DNA of 64,000 bases from Hyaloraphidium curvatum (lineage: Eukaryota > Monoblepharomycota > Hyaloraphidiomycetes > Hyaloraphidiales > Hyaloraphidiaceae): the NCBI GenBank assembly GCA_025558095.1, contig JAIVFI010000009.1:744001-808000 (forward strand), written 5' to 3'. Numbering within the stretch: the stretch's first letter is position 1; every line of letters begins with the position of its first letter. This document shows positions 1 to 11,014 of this stretch, one piece after another. Under the pieces are notes generated by a model. It worked only from the letters and a program-made list of their open reading frames with translations, was not told the DNA's origin and did no database searches. Both the position numbers and the translations under genes were made by a program.

Positions 1-257
1 CACGTTCCGGTTGCCAACCATGACTTTCGCGCCCATGTCGAGGAGCCGCTCGACGATGGCACGACCAATGCCTGGGGAATACAGTGCGGTCAGGCCCGCG
101 CAGGCCGTGGCCTAGAAGGTGCCGGGACCGCGGGCGGTTGCCGACGGACGCAGTAGTGCGCTCCGACGGGGACGCCGCGGGGTCGTCGAAACTCGCCTTC
201 GGTCCCTCCCGTGACGATGACGACCTTGTCCTTCATTCCGTTAGGCTGTGCAGACAT
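1..257 (-). CDS. Short-chain dehydrogenase/reductase, N-terminal part (runs off window)
   Basis: The first exon (257..197) begins MSAQPNG and then reads VVIVTGGTE. The second (71..1) continues GIGRAIVERLLDMGAKV and leaves the window. Joined, they give the glycine-rich TGxxxGIG nucleotide-binding motif of the SDR family (an NAD(P)-dependent oxidoreductase Rossmann fold). Catalytic residues (Ser, YxxxK) lie outside the window, so substrate cannot be guessed. The 125 bp intron (196..72) uses a GC donor (GAAG then GCGAGT) and a CCCCAG acceptor. This is the only splice choice that keeps the motif intact. An in-frame Met eight codons downstream is a possible alternative start. Confidence 0.75.
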
Positions 258-698
258 CGGATTCCTGCCAATATGTCGAACGTGAGTCAGGCGGGAGTCA
301 GTCAGGTGAGGGAGGACCTTGGGATGAGACGATTCACTGGACCCCACCGCATTCTTGCTGACTATCAAGTGTGAGGCCAAGCTCCTGATCTAGACGGTCA
401 TTGTAGTCGTGTGATACTCCCTCTCACTTACTCTGCGGCCGACCCGCTCGGCGCTGAGCTGCAACAGATCCCCATACGGAGACATTCCGCGGACGAATGA
501 TCATCAATTGGGCATTCACTTGAATCCTTGAGATCCACTCCACTTCGACTGATGCGGGTGTTCGATGTCGGCATCGTGGAACCTCCGCTTGCCTTCCGAT
601 CAACAAGCAACGCGGCGCCGCGATCTTGCCGCCCTCTGCGCGGTGGTCTCTCCGACTAGCGGCCCCCTTTATATTTCCTTTGCTTCTCCTGTTCCGCG
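258..698. other. Intergenic, divergent promoter region
   Basis: This lies between the divergent starts of the SDR gene and the ankyrin gene. Overlapping ORFs here read as shadows and contain no recognisable domain. A TATATTTCC-like stretch near 669-677 is about 25 bases before the ankyrin start, but nothing firm can be said about promoter elements. Confidence 0.4.
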
Positions 699-1464
699 AT
701 GCCCAACGCCATCCCCTCCGCGGCCGCGAAAACGGCGCACGAGGCCGCGCACGAGGGCGACCTCCCCGCGCTCCGGTCCCTCGTCGCCTCGGACCCCGCT
801 GTCGTCGCGTCCAAGGACGGCGACGGCCGCGTGCCGCTGCACTGGGCCGTGTCGGGACGGCATGCTGACGCGGCGGCGTTCCTCCTGGGTGCGGACAAGG
901 AGGGCAAGACGGCGGACGCGCCGGACGAGAGCGGGTGGACGCCGCTGATGATCGCGTGTTCGGTGGGGGAGGAGGACATCGTGAAGAAGCTGCTGGAGGC
1001 CGACGTGGACCCGACGAAGAAGACGGATATGGGGACGACCGCGTTGGTGGGTTCTCTTGCACGTTCCCGTTCGACGAGGATCGTCTAACGCGTTCCCGAC
1101 GCGTTCCCAGCACTACGCGGCATCGAAGAACCGCCTCGAAGCGGCCGCCGCCCTCCTCGCCGCCCCGAAAAAGGCCAACGTGAACGCCCGGGACAACCTG
1201 AAGCAGACGCCGCTGCACCGCGCCGCGGGCCGCGGCAACGAGAAGATGATCCTCCTGCTCGCCGAGAACGGGGCCGACCTGGACGCCGAGGACGGCGAGG
1301 GGCGGACGCCGCTCCATCTGGCGTGCGACGAGGGCCACGGGGGGGCGGCCAAGGCGCTGCTCGAGGCGGGGGCGGACAGGGACATTGAGGACAAGGAGGG
1401 CAAGAAGCCCTTCGACCTGGCGGAAAAGAACGTTCGGGGGTACCTGGAGAAGGTCATTGTTTGA
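699..1464 (+). CDS. Gankyrin/Nas6-like ankyrin-repeat protein
   Basis: Two exons, 699..1046 and 1111..1464, with a 64 bp GTGGGT/CCCAG intron, encode 233 residues. The splice restores a canonical ankyrin turn (TALHYAASKNR), which supports the model. The protein is almost entirely ankyrin repeats: TPLMIACSVGEEDIV, TPLHRAAGRGNEKMI, TPLHLACDEGHGGAAKALLE. Length and repeat number (six to seven) match the proteasome assembly chaperone Nas6/gankyrin (226-228 residues), which binds the Rpt3 ATPase C-domain during 19S regulatory-particle assembly. Ankyrin proteins are hard to assign by eye, so the proteasome role is an inference from length and architecture. Confidence 0.8.
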
Positions 1465-1718
1465 TCCGGATGCGGATGTGGGGCCGACCCCGATGAAGCG
1501 AGTGGGCAGAGACGGCCTCCCCGGCCGAATCACTTGGAGGTAGCTAGCTTAGCATGCCTACCTTTGTCCATTCTCTGTACAGATCGATGGATACAATCGA
1601 GCCTGCGAAGCGACCTGTGCCTCTATAGGAGCGTGGCCGCCCGCACGCGCTCTAATCTCCCTCCTTTTCCCGAGCCCTCATCTCCGCAGCCGAGTGGGTC
1701 TCGGCGCGCCTCCGTCCC

Positions 1719-4700
1719 ATGGCGTCGCCGGCCGGGCTCTCTTCCACGCCGCCGGTCGTCGGCTCGCCCTCCTACGCGACGTCGCCGCCCTCCGCGTCCC
1801 TCCTCCCGGGCGCCTCGGTCCGCCAGCGGCGCATCGCGTGGTGCCCGCAGGGCGCGCTGTTCCCCGGCGCCGCAAAGGACGACAATGCGGACGACGGCGG
1901 GGAGCGGCCGCGGGGGGGCAGGGCCGCGCCGTACTTCGTCCTCGGGCTGCCGGAGTTGAAGCTGTACGAGTACCTCGGCAACGTGGGTCGATCGCGGTCC
2001 TCGGCACGATTGGCCTTCTCTGACGCGATTTCGTGCTTCCTTGACGCGCTTCCATCGTCCTCCCTCCGCGCTTTCGGCCGAATCCGCGTACGGGATACCT
2101 GCGACGCGTCGCCGGCACGCGTCTCGCTCGGCACCCCTTCACAACACGTTGCCTCTTTCTTCCTCGTTTTAACTGCCTGCCGTGTTGCAGAACCAGAATG
2201 CCTCGCACAATGCTCCGCCGGCGCGCCTGCTGGCCATCCACTCGGACTATGCCCTCCTCACCAAGCACTTTGCCTGGTCGCCGTCCCCTAGCACGCCGGA
2301 TCTGATCGCCATCGCCCAGGGCACGGGCAAGGTGGTGCTTGTCAAGCTGGGCATGTTCACGTGGCTCAGCACCGGGCCCATTGGCATCGGGGGCGCCGGA
2401 CCGGTCTCGGACACGTTCGTGCCTCCCGCGAGGCCCGATACGCCGCCGCAGCCCGCGCAGGGCACGCCGGCCCAGCAGTCGTCTCCGGCTCCTGCGGCCG
2501 CACCGTCGACCTTCTCGACCCTAACGTCGTTTATCCGATCGAGCCTTTCCTCCTCCCCGCCCACGGCTCCCCCGGCCGTACAACCGCCCGCCCTCTCATC
2601 AGCGAAGTTACTCGCCGAGTTCTCGCCCAAGCACCCGCGCGCCTGCAACGCGGTGGCCTTCTCCCCGGACGGACGGTATCTCGCCGCCGGCTACGAAAAG
2701 GTCCGCAACGACGCCGGGGTCTACGTCTGGGACCTCGAAGCCCGCGGTGACCGGGCCCCTGCCGCGCAATCCCAGCTCGCCAAATCCCTCGCCGGCACCA
2801 CAACGGCCCCCGCCGCGCCGCACCCCTTCGCCGGCGCCCACGCGCAGCCCCTCGGCCCCGCTGACCCCGTGGTCTCGCTGGCCTTCCTCTCCCCGCACCT
2901 GCTCGTCGCCGGCGTGCCGGGCAAGGGCATCCGGGGTTGGGATCTGCGGCACCACACCTCGGGCGCGCCGAGCTTCGCGATCGCGACCAAATCCATCCAC
3001 GGGCTCGCCGCGGATCCGTGGAACCCGTACCGCGTGGCCGGGTACGGGGACGACGGCGCGGTGCGGATCTTTGACGTGCGCAGGGGGGCGCTCGCGGCCC
3101 ATGCGCCGTACCCGGTGCCGGCGTCGTCGGAGCCGCTGCTCGCGCTGCCGACCGCCGACGTGTTTCCCAAGGGCGTCGCGCAGCTCTCGTGGTCGTTGGC
3201 GAGGTCGGGAATGCTCGCGGCGTCGGGCGTCGGCGCGGGTGTCGTGCGGCTCTGGGACGTGCGCGAGGCCGGAGGCGGCCCAGCCGCCGAATCGGGGCTG
3301 GAAAGCCAGCCCGTCGTCTGGCGAACAAAGACCATCCGAACCGGCAAGACCGGCGCGGCGGTCACGGGCCTGTGCTTCGTGCCCCCGCTTGTTTCGCCCC
3401 CGCGGGAGGGCAGTCCCGAGCCCGAGGCGGGGGAACCTCCCACACCCGCCGCGGGCAAGGACGCGGAGCACGGCTCGACGGCGCACAGGATCCTCGCGAG
3501 CCTGTCGGACGATACCATGGCGGTCTTGGACGTGCGGGAGGCGCAGAGGAACGCGTGGGGTGCGAGGGGGGGCAACGAGATGGCGTGGGTGGGGGGTAGG
3601 GGGGTCGTCGTTGTGGCGGAGGGGATCAGGGCGGCGGATTCCAAGGCGGGGGTGATGGCGATGGGACCGGGGACGGCGGTGGGGGAGATGGATGCGCCGG
3701 CGGTGCTGGGGATGGACGTGGGGGTGGTGATGCGCGAGAGGGCACGGGCCGGATACGGCGTCGAGGTATGTGCGTCCGCTTCGGGAGTGCATTCGCGCTG
3801 ATGCCATTCCTTTTTCGCAGCCTTCGGCGAACCTCGCGGTCTTTGCCAAGGATCCCGGGCCGTTCGGCAACGACCTGCAGCACCTGTCGGATCTATGGTC
3901 GTTCCTTGCGACGTCCAAGGAGCTCGCCACGTCGGGCGCCGCCCGCCTAGGCGACCGCGATTGGAGCTTCGCCGGTGTCGGCGAGGTCCTCGAAGACGCC
4001 CTCAAGGGATCCAACGGCACGCCAAAGGCGCTTCCTATTTCGGAACAGGCGCCTTCCGCCCCGACCCTGCCCCGGGACAATCCGCGCCAGGGCCTCCACC
4101 GCAACATGTCGATGCCCGCTTTCGGCTCCCTCCTCGACCAGAGCCTGCGCGAGGGCTTCCTCGAGGTGGCCGCGGACATGGAATCGCTTCCGTCGGACCA
4201 GAGGGCGGCCAAGGTCGTGATCGGGGAGGAGCACAAGCGGCTCGCGCTGGCCATGTGCGGCTGGGGCAGCCCGCATCCAGGATCCTCGTCCGGCGACAAC
4301 GGCGTGGACGAAGAGCTGGAAGATGCACTGCACACGATGGAGCTCGGCGGGCACTACGAGAAAGCTGCGGGCTGGGCGCTGTTCCGCGGTGCCAGCCTCG
4401 GGAGGGCGATCAAGTGCCTGAGGAGCTCGAACGAAGAAAGGCTCAAGCTGGTCGCCGTCGCGCTGTCGGCGGCGCTGCCGACGGGCACGAACCCGACAAC
4501 AGACTCGGCGGGCATCCTCGCCCGGGGCGGGTTTCCTGCCGTGTTCGTTGACCTCTGCTCGTCGCTCGCGACGGACCTGCAGGACCCGTATCTCCGAGCC
4601 ATGTTTGCCCTCGTGGCGAACGGGGGCGACTGGCACGTTGTTCTGGACGAGAAGGAGCTGCCGCTGCGCGACCGCGTCGGCGTCGCAGTGCGGTTCCTTT

Positions 4701-5578
4701 CCGACGACCAGCTCCTGTCGTACATCAAGCGCACCCGCGGCGTCATGATCCAGAGCGGCTCAATCGAGGGGATCTTGCTCACGGGCCTGCTCTCGGCTGA
4801 CGGCCAGGGCAGCACGCGGGCAAAGGACGGGATCCAGCTCCTGCAGAACCATGTGGACCGAACCGGCGATGCGCAGACGGCAGCCCTGTGCACCGCCATG
4901 GTCTACCCAGGCCGCGTGCAGGACAGGCGGACGGACGAGTGGGTGGACGCCTATCGGAGCCTCTTGGACCGCTGGGAAATGTTCCACGAGCGCGCGAGGT
5001 TCGACATTGCCCGCGGGCGGTACGCCAACTTTGCCTCCTGGAGCGCCAAGAGCTCCGTGCCCGGCACGCCGACGCTCACGCAGGTGTCGCCGCGGGGACT
5101 GTCGGTCCCGCCGCAGATTGCGGTGAGGTGCAACTTTTGCGGATCGGGCATCCAGCACCGCGTGGCGACGGGGAGGAAGGACTTCAAGGCCATCGCGTGC
5201 CCGACGTGCCGCAAGCCGCTCCCGCGGTGCTCGCTGTGCCTCATGCCTATGGGGACGTGGCCGACGAGCCTGGATACGGTGCCCGGAGGCGCAACCGCGG
5301 GCGCCGGACTGCTGAGCGCCGCCGCCAGCCCGGCCAACTCCCCGCCAAAGACCCCGATCGCGATCGTCAGCACGGCGTCGCGGAGCTCCATCAAGAAGGC
5401 GCCGTTGGATCCCACCTCGATGGGTCCCGGACCGACAGTGCCTTCGGGGTTCGACGCTTGGTTCACGTGGTGCGTCAGATGCCGGCACGGCGGACACAAC
5501 GTGCACGTGCGAGAGTGGTTCGCGGAGCACAGCGTGTGCCCCGTGACTGGATGCGGATGCAGGTGCTCTGCTCTGTAG
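1719..5578 (+). CDS. MIOS: Mios/SEA4, GATOR2 (SEACAT) complex subunit
   Basis: Three exons (1719..1982, 2191..3765, 3821..5578) encode about 1,198 residues. The N-terminal half carries WD-type repeats: CNAVAFSPDGRYLAAGYE, VYVWDLEAR, GWDLRHH, VRIFDVRRG, VRLWDVREA, AVLDVREA. The middle is helical. The C-terminus is the diagnostic Mios zinc module with ordered cysteines CNFCGSG, CPTCRKPLPRCSLC, WCVRCRHGGH and CPVTGCGCRC. Mios is part of GATOR2, which relieves GATOR1 inhibition of TORC1 at the vacuole/lysosome in response to amino acids. The protein is longer than the human one (about 875 residues) because of Pro/Ala/Ser-rich linkers between the WD blades. Both introns are phase 0. Confidence 0.9.
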
Positions 5579-5686
5579 GGATCATCTGTTCAAAAGGCTA
5601 GGGATACATCTTGAAAAGCTGCCCGCGGATGGTCCACGAAGTCGACCGTCCAGCAAGACCAAGGAAGAGTTCTTGATCAAGAGTAC

Positions 5687-6287
5687 CTAAGCTTCGCTGC
5701 GCAGGACCCGGTACCTGCAGATCAGGACCCCGGTCTTCGCGACCTTGGACGAAAGGAGTTCGAAGCGCCTAGCCTCGCCGTCGGAGGGGAAGATGCTCTT
5801 GCCGCCGCCGAGGATGATGGGCTCGATCATCAGATTCAGCTCGTCTACGAGACCCTCGGCGATCAGAGCTGACCAGCTGCGTGCTTCCCCAGATCTGGGC
5901 GATCCCGCCCTCGCGCGAACGGAGCTTCTCGATCTCCTCGCGGAGATTCTTGGGGTCGATGATCGTCGTGGGGGGCCACTTGTTGACGTCCTCGAGCCTG
6001 AGCGTCGAAGAGACGACGATCTTTTCCATGGCGTTCGACTTGTCGGCGAAGGGGTCCCCCGCCCTCTTGGGCCAGAAGTTGGCCATGGTCTCGTACGTGC
6101 GGCGACCATAGAGGAGCACCGTCGTTTCCTCCATGTCGGCGTCAACTTGCTTTCCCATGACGTCGGTATCGAAGAGAGGCATGGACCAGCCTCCGTGGCG
6201 GAATCCTCCGGAAGTGTCCTCGCCGGGCCCACCGGGCGCCTGCACGATTCCGTCGAGGCTCATGAAGTCGCTGACGACGATGCGCAT
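5687..6287 (-). CDS. Dihydrofolate reductase-like (RibD C-terminal family) protein with a +1 frameshift
   Basis: Translation from ATG 6287 gives MRIVVSDFMSLDGIVQ, LLYGRRTYETMANFWP and IAQIWGSTQL. The frame must then shift by one base near 5871-5876 to continue SALIAEGLVDELNLMIEP and ILGGGKSIFP, ending at 5687. Together these are the complete fold of the bacterial-type DHFR/RibD C-terminal family (NADPH-binding reductases such as YyaP/YwjB), about 199 residues. No intron fits at the break; removing one base of the CTGG run gives a seamless family match. Either the gene has recently decayed or one base is a sequencing error. Absence of introns, unlike most neighbours, and the bacterial-looking family hint at horizontal origin (inference). 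Confidence 0.75.
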
Positions 6288-6791
6288 GGTCGAAACGGAG
6301 TCTTGCAGCGAGTCTCCTTGGCTTCCTTCGCAAGAGCAGCCCGTTCTTCTTGTAGCGGCAGAATCGCAGTTGGTGCAGGGCGGAACGCGAAATCGCCGGA
6401 ACGCCACGTCATTGACAAGCTCCCCAATCCCGACTAATCCACGATCGGACTCGAGAAATGGGAATAAGGCTCGGCATACTTCATTATTAACGTCATCCAG
6501 ACATCGAAGGTGCTGTTGGATTCGCCATAGAGGTAGGATTGTCGAGAGCGGCTGGGCCTCTTCGTGTCGATTCAGCGTCCTTCTGAGCTCTGTTTTCCTC
6601 TCGGCCCCGACGCATCCAGCTCGTGCCTCAAATCTTCGCTCTTTGTGTCGTCTCGTCTGGTTTTCTGTCTCAAGTCTTGGACTTGGGCGCCGAGAGGTTT
6701 GGCGTCGATCTCGGGGAGTTTGCCGCCAGCCGCCACTTCGTGGGAGACGGTTCCTGAAGTGCCCTGAGGGTCCGCCTGCCCCAGCGCCGCC
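6288..6791. other. Intergenic, no gene seen
   Basis: The stretch lies between the divergent DHFR-like and monooxygenase starts. Its overlapping ORFs are low in similarity to anything recognisable. Composition is somewhat more AT-rich around 6470-6680, which would suit a shared promoter, but no specific element stands out. Confidence 0.35.
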
Positions 6792-9137
6792 ATGTCGGAC
6801 TCTTCCCGCGTGATCCCCGGCTACGTGCCGACCACCCTTTTGGACCCGGCCGAGGCGCGCCGCTACCGCGCCGATATGCCGTTGGCCGAGAAAATGCCGC
6901 ACAAGTTCCCCCCTTGCCCTCCTCTCGGATGCACGATGGACGAGTACTTCAAGGGCCAGGACGCCGGGGGAAAGCTGCCGCCTGACCCCAAGTTCGACCG
7001 GACGGACCCGTTCGGGTGCTATGCCGGGTACGACGTCGTCACTCCGCAGACGCACCCCGTCGAGCCCCTGTACCTGCCGGAGCCGGAGCGGCGTTTCCAC
7101 GGGCTCAGCGACCCTCCGGAGTACACGGTCGAGAATCCGAGGCCCGTCGACATCGTGTTCATCGGCGGGGGCTTGGCGGGGATCGAAGCCGCAATCATGT
7201 TCCAGTGGCGGCTCAAGAACGCCAAGTTCCGGATCTACGAGAAGAATCCGGAAGTCGGAGGAACCTGGTGGGGTGGGTGTAGCGTTCGCGGACGAGATCC
7301 TTTGCGTCCGCTCACCGTGTCTCCGTCGTGGTCTTCTCGCCCGCAGACAACCGCTACCCGGGCCTGCGCTGCGATGTGCCCTCCTTCGCCTACACCTTTC
7401 GCTTCGAGAACAACGATTGGTCGGAAGGCTACGCGCAAGGGCCAGAGATACAAAAATACTTTGCGCGCGTTGCAAAGAAGTACAACGTGCTCAACGTGAT
7501 GACGGTGAACGCCGAGGTCCGGGTGCTGGAGTGGCAGGAGGGCAAGAAGCGGTGGAAAGTCGGGGTCGAGATCACGCAGCGGGACGGGACGGGGAAGGAA
7601 ATCGGGAGGGAGATGAAATGGGACGAGGCCGACTTTGTTATTAATGGTACGTGGTTCGTTTGCGGCACCCGGTTTCGATCGGCTCACCGTGGGGCCAGGC
7701 ATGGGATTCTTGAACCGCCCAAAGGATCCGTTAGTTCGACGATTGTTCGCGAGATCGCTTTCTGACCCCCGTTTTGTCCAGCGACATCCCCGGCTTCAAG
7801 AGCTTCCGCGGCATCGTCGCCCACACCGCGCGCTGGCCGCGCGACCTCGAAATCAAGCCCACGCACCGCGTCGGCATCATCGGAACCGGCTCCTCGGGGC
7901 TGCAGGTAGCCGGGGCCATTGCGCCCAAGGTCAACCAGGGGCACCTCGAGATCTTCCAGCGGACGCCGAGCTACATCCTGCCCGAGCAGGCGCCTTTGGC
8001 CTTTACCCCGGAGCAGAAGAAGCAGCTCGTGCGTCGGACTTTGTCGCGACGTCGTCCGTTTTCTCATTCGTTGGGCTTCCGCAGCTGGACAGAAAGTTCT
8101 TCTGGCGTTACACCATGGACGGTTTCTCCGGCGCCGAAAGGTTCTTCAGCGTCTATTTCCCCGGATCCAAGAACCAGGTCGGCGTGCTCGAGCGTGCGAG
8201 GAAGTTCATGCGCGAGAGCATCAAGGACCCCGCGCTTCTCAAGAAAATGGTGGGTTTCTTGCCCTCGAAGCTTACCGTTCGCGGCTCACTAGTGTGATCG
8301 TACAGCTGCCTGACTACCCGATCGGCTGCCGTCGGCTTACCTTCACCCGACCTTTCTTGGAAGCGTACGTACCAGTCACGCTTCGTCCCGTTGGTTCACG
8401 CTCATCCGCCCGCCGCAGCATCCACATGAAGCACGTCAACGTCAACGTCGACCCCATCGTGCGCATCGACGAGACCGGCGTCGTCACCAAGGCCAAGGCG
8501 CCCGGCTCACCCGAGGTCCACACGCCAATCGACATCCTCGTCTGCGCGACCGGGTTCGACACGTCCTTCACCACGAAGCGGATGAAGATAACGGGGCGTA
8601 ACGGGAAGGATCTTTGGGACGCGTGGGTGTTCCGAGGGCCAGCTGGTGTTGCGACGCTCATCGGTTTTCCTTGGACAGATTCACGCCTTGGCCCAAGGCC
8701 TACAGATCCGTGACCGTCCACGGGTTTCCCAACTACTCGTGAGCCGTCTGATGCCGGCATCTGTGGCCGCTCCGCCTGACCACCGTCAACTCCGAAGGTT
8801 TACGATGGGACCCGCAGCGCCGCTCGCACACAACTCCATCTACAATTCGGTCGAGAACCAGATCAATTACGCGCTCCAGATGATTGTGCGTTGGCAGTGC
8901 GACCCGACGATCCTGTCGTACGAGGTGAAGCATGAGGCCGTCGAGGAATTCAACCGCGAAGCGCAGGAGTTCCTCAAGAACACTGTCTGGGTGGAGCAGT
9001 GCGGAGGCTGGTATAACGACCGCAACAAGGGGTACCTCCTGCAGTGGCCCGGGAGCGGCATGCACCACATGCTGTCGCTCAAAACGCCCGAGTACGACGA
9101 CTACGAGATTGAGAGGAAGACAGACGCCAGACTGTAG
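6792..9137 (+). CDS. Baeyer-Villiger flavin monooxygenase (copy 1)
   Basis: Nine exons (6792..7272, 7347..7646, 7699..7729, 7782..8028, 8085..8249, 8306..8364, 8419..8622, 8679..8738, 8798..9137) give 628 residues. All phases close. Motifs in order: FAD-binding GGGLAG at 125-130, GGTWWDNRYPG across the first intron, NGMGFLNRPKDPDIPGF, the Baeyer-Villiger fingerprint FRGIVAHTARWP, and the NADPH-binding GTGSSGLQ. These enzymes insert oxygen next to a ketone carbonyl using FAD, NADPH and O2. A roughly 120-residue N-terminal extension precedes the first Rossmann fold, as in the larger cyclohexanone/steroid-type members. Substrate cannot be read from sequence. A paralogue lies at 42.9-45.4 kb with a different intron layout. 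Confidence 0.92.
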
Positions 9138-9195
9138 AGAGCGATGTTGCAGACATGTACAGTGTACAGTGCTGAAGAAAGTGTGGTTGGCTCGG

Positions 9196-9545
9196 TCACA
9201 TCTGCGTCCGCCAGACCTTCGGCATCTCGGTCGCCATCCAGTTCACCCAGTCGCCGGTGGGCACTTCAACGAGCGTCCGCGGGTTGTACGCCTCCCTCAT
9301 CCTCCCCACGACGTCGGGCTGCTTCACGACGTAGATCCACGCGTCTTTGCGCTCGCTCTGACCGCCGTCCATCTCCACCGGCACGACTATCCGCGTATAA
9401 TGATTGGGGTGGCCCTCGATGTAGTCAAGCATCCTCAAAGCGTCCGGGCCCACGGTCCACAGATCGCCCCAGATCCGGGCCGGTGCACCGGGCGGGACCA
9501 AGGCCTCGCAGAGCAGATATGGGAACCGTCCGCTTTTGAATCCGT
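9196..9545 (-). pseudogene. Gamma-glutamylcyclotransferase-like gene, 3' part separated by the element
   Basis: Reading leftward from the element edge, the frame continues FKSGRFPYLLCEAL, GDLWTVGPDALRMLDYIEGHP and YTRIVVPVEM, ending WRTQM and TGA at 9196. This is the C-terminal two thirds of a GGCT/AIG2-like beta-barrel protein, including the LDYIEGHPNHYTR segment that holds the conserved acidic residue and the typical Y(x)R after it. The missing N-terminus lies at 14217..14366 beyond the 4.67 kb insertion. Joining position 14217 to 9540, which uses one TCCGT copy only, keeps the reading frame. The whole protein would be about 164 residues, normal for the family. As it stands the gene should be inactive. 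Confidence 0.88.
9541..9545. repeat. Target-site duplication, left copy (TCCGT)
   Basis: TCCGT sits directly before the left inverted repeat and again directly after the right one (14217..14221). Five-base direct repeats flanking inverted termini are the signature of staggered cutting during integration. Confidence 0.88.
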
Positions 9546-9664
9546 AGGCAGAGGCAGAGGGGGAAGTTGGACGAGGGGACTGTCCTCCGTCGCTTCGCTC
9601 CGTCGTCGGCCCCTCGTGGCCGGTTAGGCCTGGACCGGAGGTCCTTATGACGTCTCCCTGTGCG
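9546..9664 (+). repeat. Left terminal inverted repeat
   Basis: Aligned with the reverse complement of 14097..14216, it shares AGGCAGAGGCAGAGGGGG at the tip, CTCCGTCGCTTCGCTCCGTCG, GGCCGGTTAGGCCTGGACCG and AGGTCCTTATGACGTCT. Mismatches and a small indel lie between the blocks. The inner border is near CCTGTGCG at 9657-9664. Confidence 0.9.
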
Positions 9665-10329
9665 ACAGCTCCCTTGGCTCTCGTTCCTCTCTCCCGTCTC
9701 CTGTTGCCGGATGGGGGGAGTGGGGGGTCTCCCCCCCCCAAGGCTCCCGACCGTGCGAAGCAAGGAACTGCTGCGCGGAGCGCCGGGGGTTGTAGGGGGT
9801 TCCCCCCTACGCCGGGGTTCTCCCCTACCTTGAGTCGCTTTACTTTGCTTAGCGTATGCTTTAGCATTTGCTAAGGTCTTTTCAAACACCTTTCATAGGT
9901 AGAACTTAGGTGTTTACTTTTAACTTTTTCTTACACATTTCATACTTATAGGTGCCTTAGGTGGGTATTTCAAGATTTCATTCGTATATTTTGTTCCTTT
10001 GGTTGTTTCCTCTCTTTTGGGGGGAGCGGCGCTGGATCCCGAGAGTCCCACCTAAGCACCTAAAAGATCTAAATCATTCTCTTACCTAGTCTTCGTGACA
10101 GTTTCTTCAATCCTATGCTTCCGTGGTTGCCCATTGCGCTTCGTTGTTTCCCTCTCACCTACGCGTCTCTTTTCTGAGACCTCTACGCGTCGCGCCCACA
10201 CGCCCTCTCACTCTTTCGGACGCTTTGCTTTCGGACCCTGTTGCCGCATCTCGTTCGGACGCCTCTCTCACTTGGACGTGCTCTCAGAACGCGTCGCTCT
10301 TGCCTTGGACGCGTCCCTTCCTCCCCCCA
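9665..10329. repeat. Left subterminal region: G-run hairpins and TTAGC/TTAGGTG repeats
   Basis: Next to the repeat are G/C-run hairpins, for example around 9717-9750 and TAGGGGGTTCCCCCCTA near 9794. A palindromic cluster follows (GCTTAGCGTATGC, TTTAGCATTTGCTAAGG, 9847-9875). Then come repeated CTTAGGTG/CACCTAAG units near 9906, 9957 and 10050. The right end has a matching TGCTAAG cluster. Such iterons are typical binding sites for a replication initiator or recombinase; that role is inferred. Confidence 0.6.
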
Positions 10330-11014
10330 ATGGATTCGGACACGCAAATGGACACTGTCATGCCTACTCTCGTCATTTTTGCACCTGGCGACGGATATAC
10401 TCCGGACGTCATCGAGTATGATTGGCGCCGTCTTCAGACACATTGGGCCAAAGGTATGGTTGCGCATCCCGCCCCTTGAGTTCGTACTTACGACTTTAGA
10501 TCCCCATACCATTCAAGGCTTTCTGGCTTACTCTGCTGGGCAGGCTCTTCAAGAAATTATCAAGTTCGTGTCAACCCAATCACCGCAGAATCTTCGTCTC
10601 TGCTACAGCGGACACGGTGCAGATAACCAGCGCTATCGCATTGTTGCAACTCCGTTTGGCCTACCTTCTTATCACCGGACCTCTGGGCACCACGGCTGGA
10701 TCTTCCAAGATGACTCCATTCTGACCTTTTCTGACCTCTCGGATGCACTTGCTCGTACAACACGAACTTGTCCCACAAACATTCACCTGTTCGTTAATGC
10801 TTGTTTCGCTGACAGCTGGATCCCTTCCATTCAATCCCACTCTCAGTCGTCGCATTTGATCTCTTTTAAATCTTTTCACACTATTACCAATTCTGGTGAA
10901 TGTCAGTTAACCCAGTCAGGCCAACTTCTCTGGTGGAAAAAGTCCTGGTTTTCGAGAGAAGGCAGTACTCGGATCGCACAGTGGAAATGGAACACATGGA
11001 TCGACCATATATGA
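10330..11014 (+). CDS. Caspase-fold (peptidase C14/metacaspase-like) protein of the element
   Basis: Exons 10330..10453 and 10500..11014, split by a 46 bp GTATGG/TTTAG intron, give 212 residues. The fold is suggested by a strand before YSGHG (His80) and a second strand running into HLFVNACFADSW (Cys143). This is the His/Cys dyad arrangement and spacing of C14 caspase-like peptidases. The start MDSDTQMD is followed by LVIFAPGDGYTPDVIEYD, which fits the first caspase strand and loop. A longer start in the same frame is possible. An ORF in another frame overlaps the 3' end (10987..11241) and may be its true C-terminus if there is a frameshift or unseen intron. Function within the element is unknown: it could act on host or element proteins. 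Confidence 0.68.

Noticed and set aside
2608-4335. 575-residue minus-strand frame opposite Mios
   Set aside because: Composition is Arg/His/Pro-rich without motifs, and the plus strand carries WD repeats and the diagnostic zinc module.
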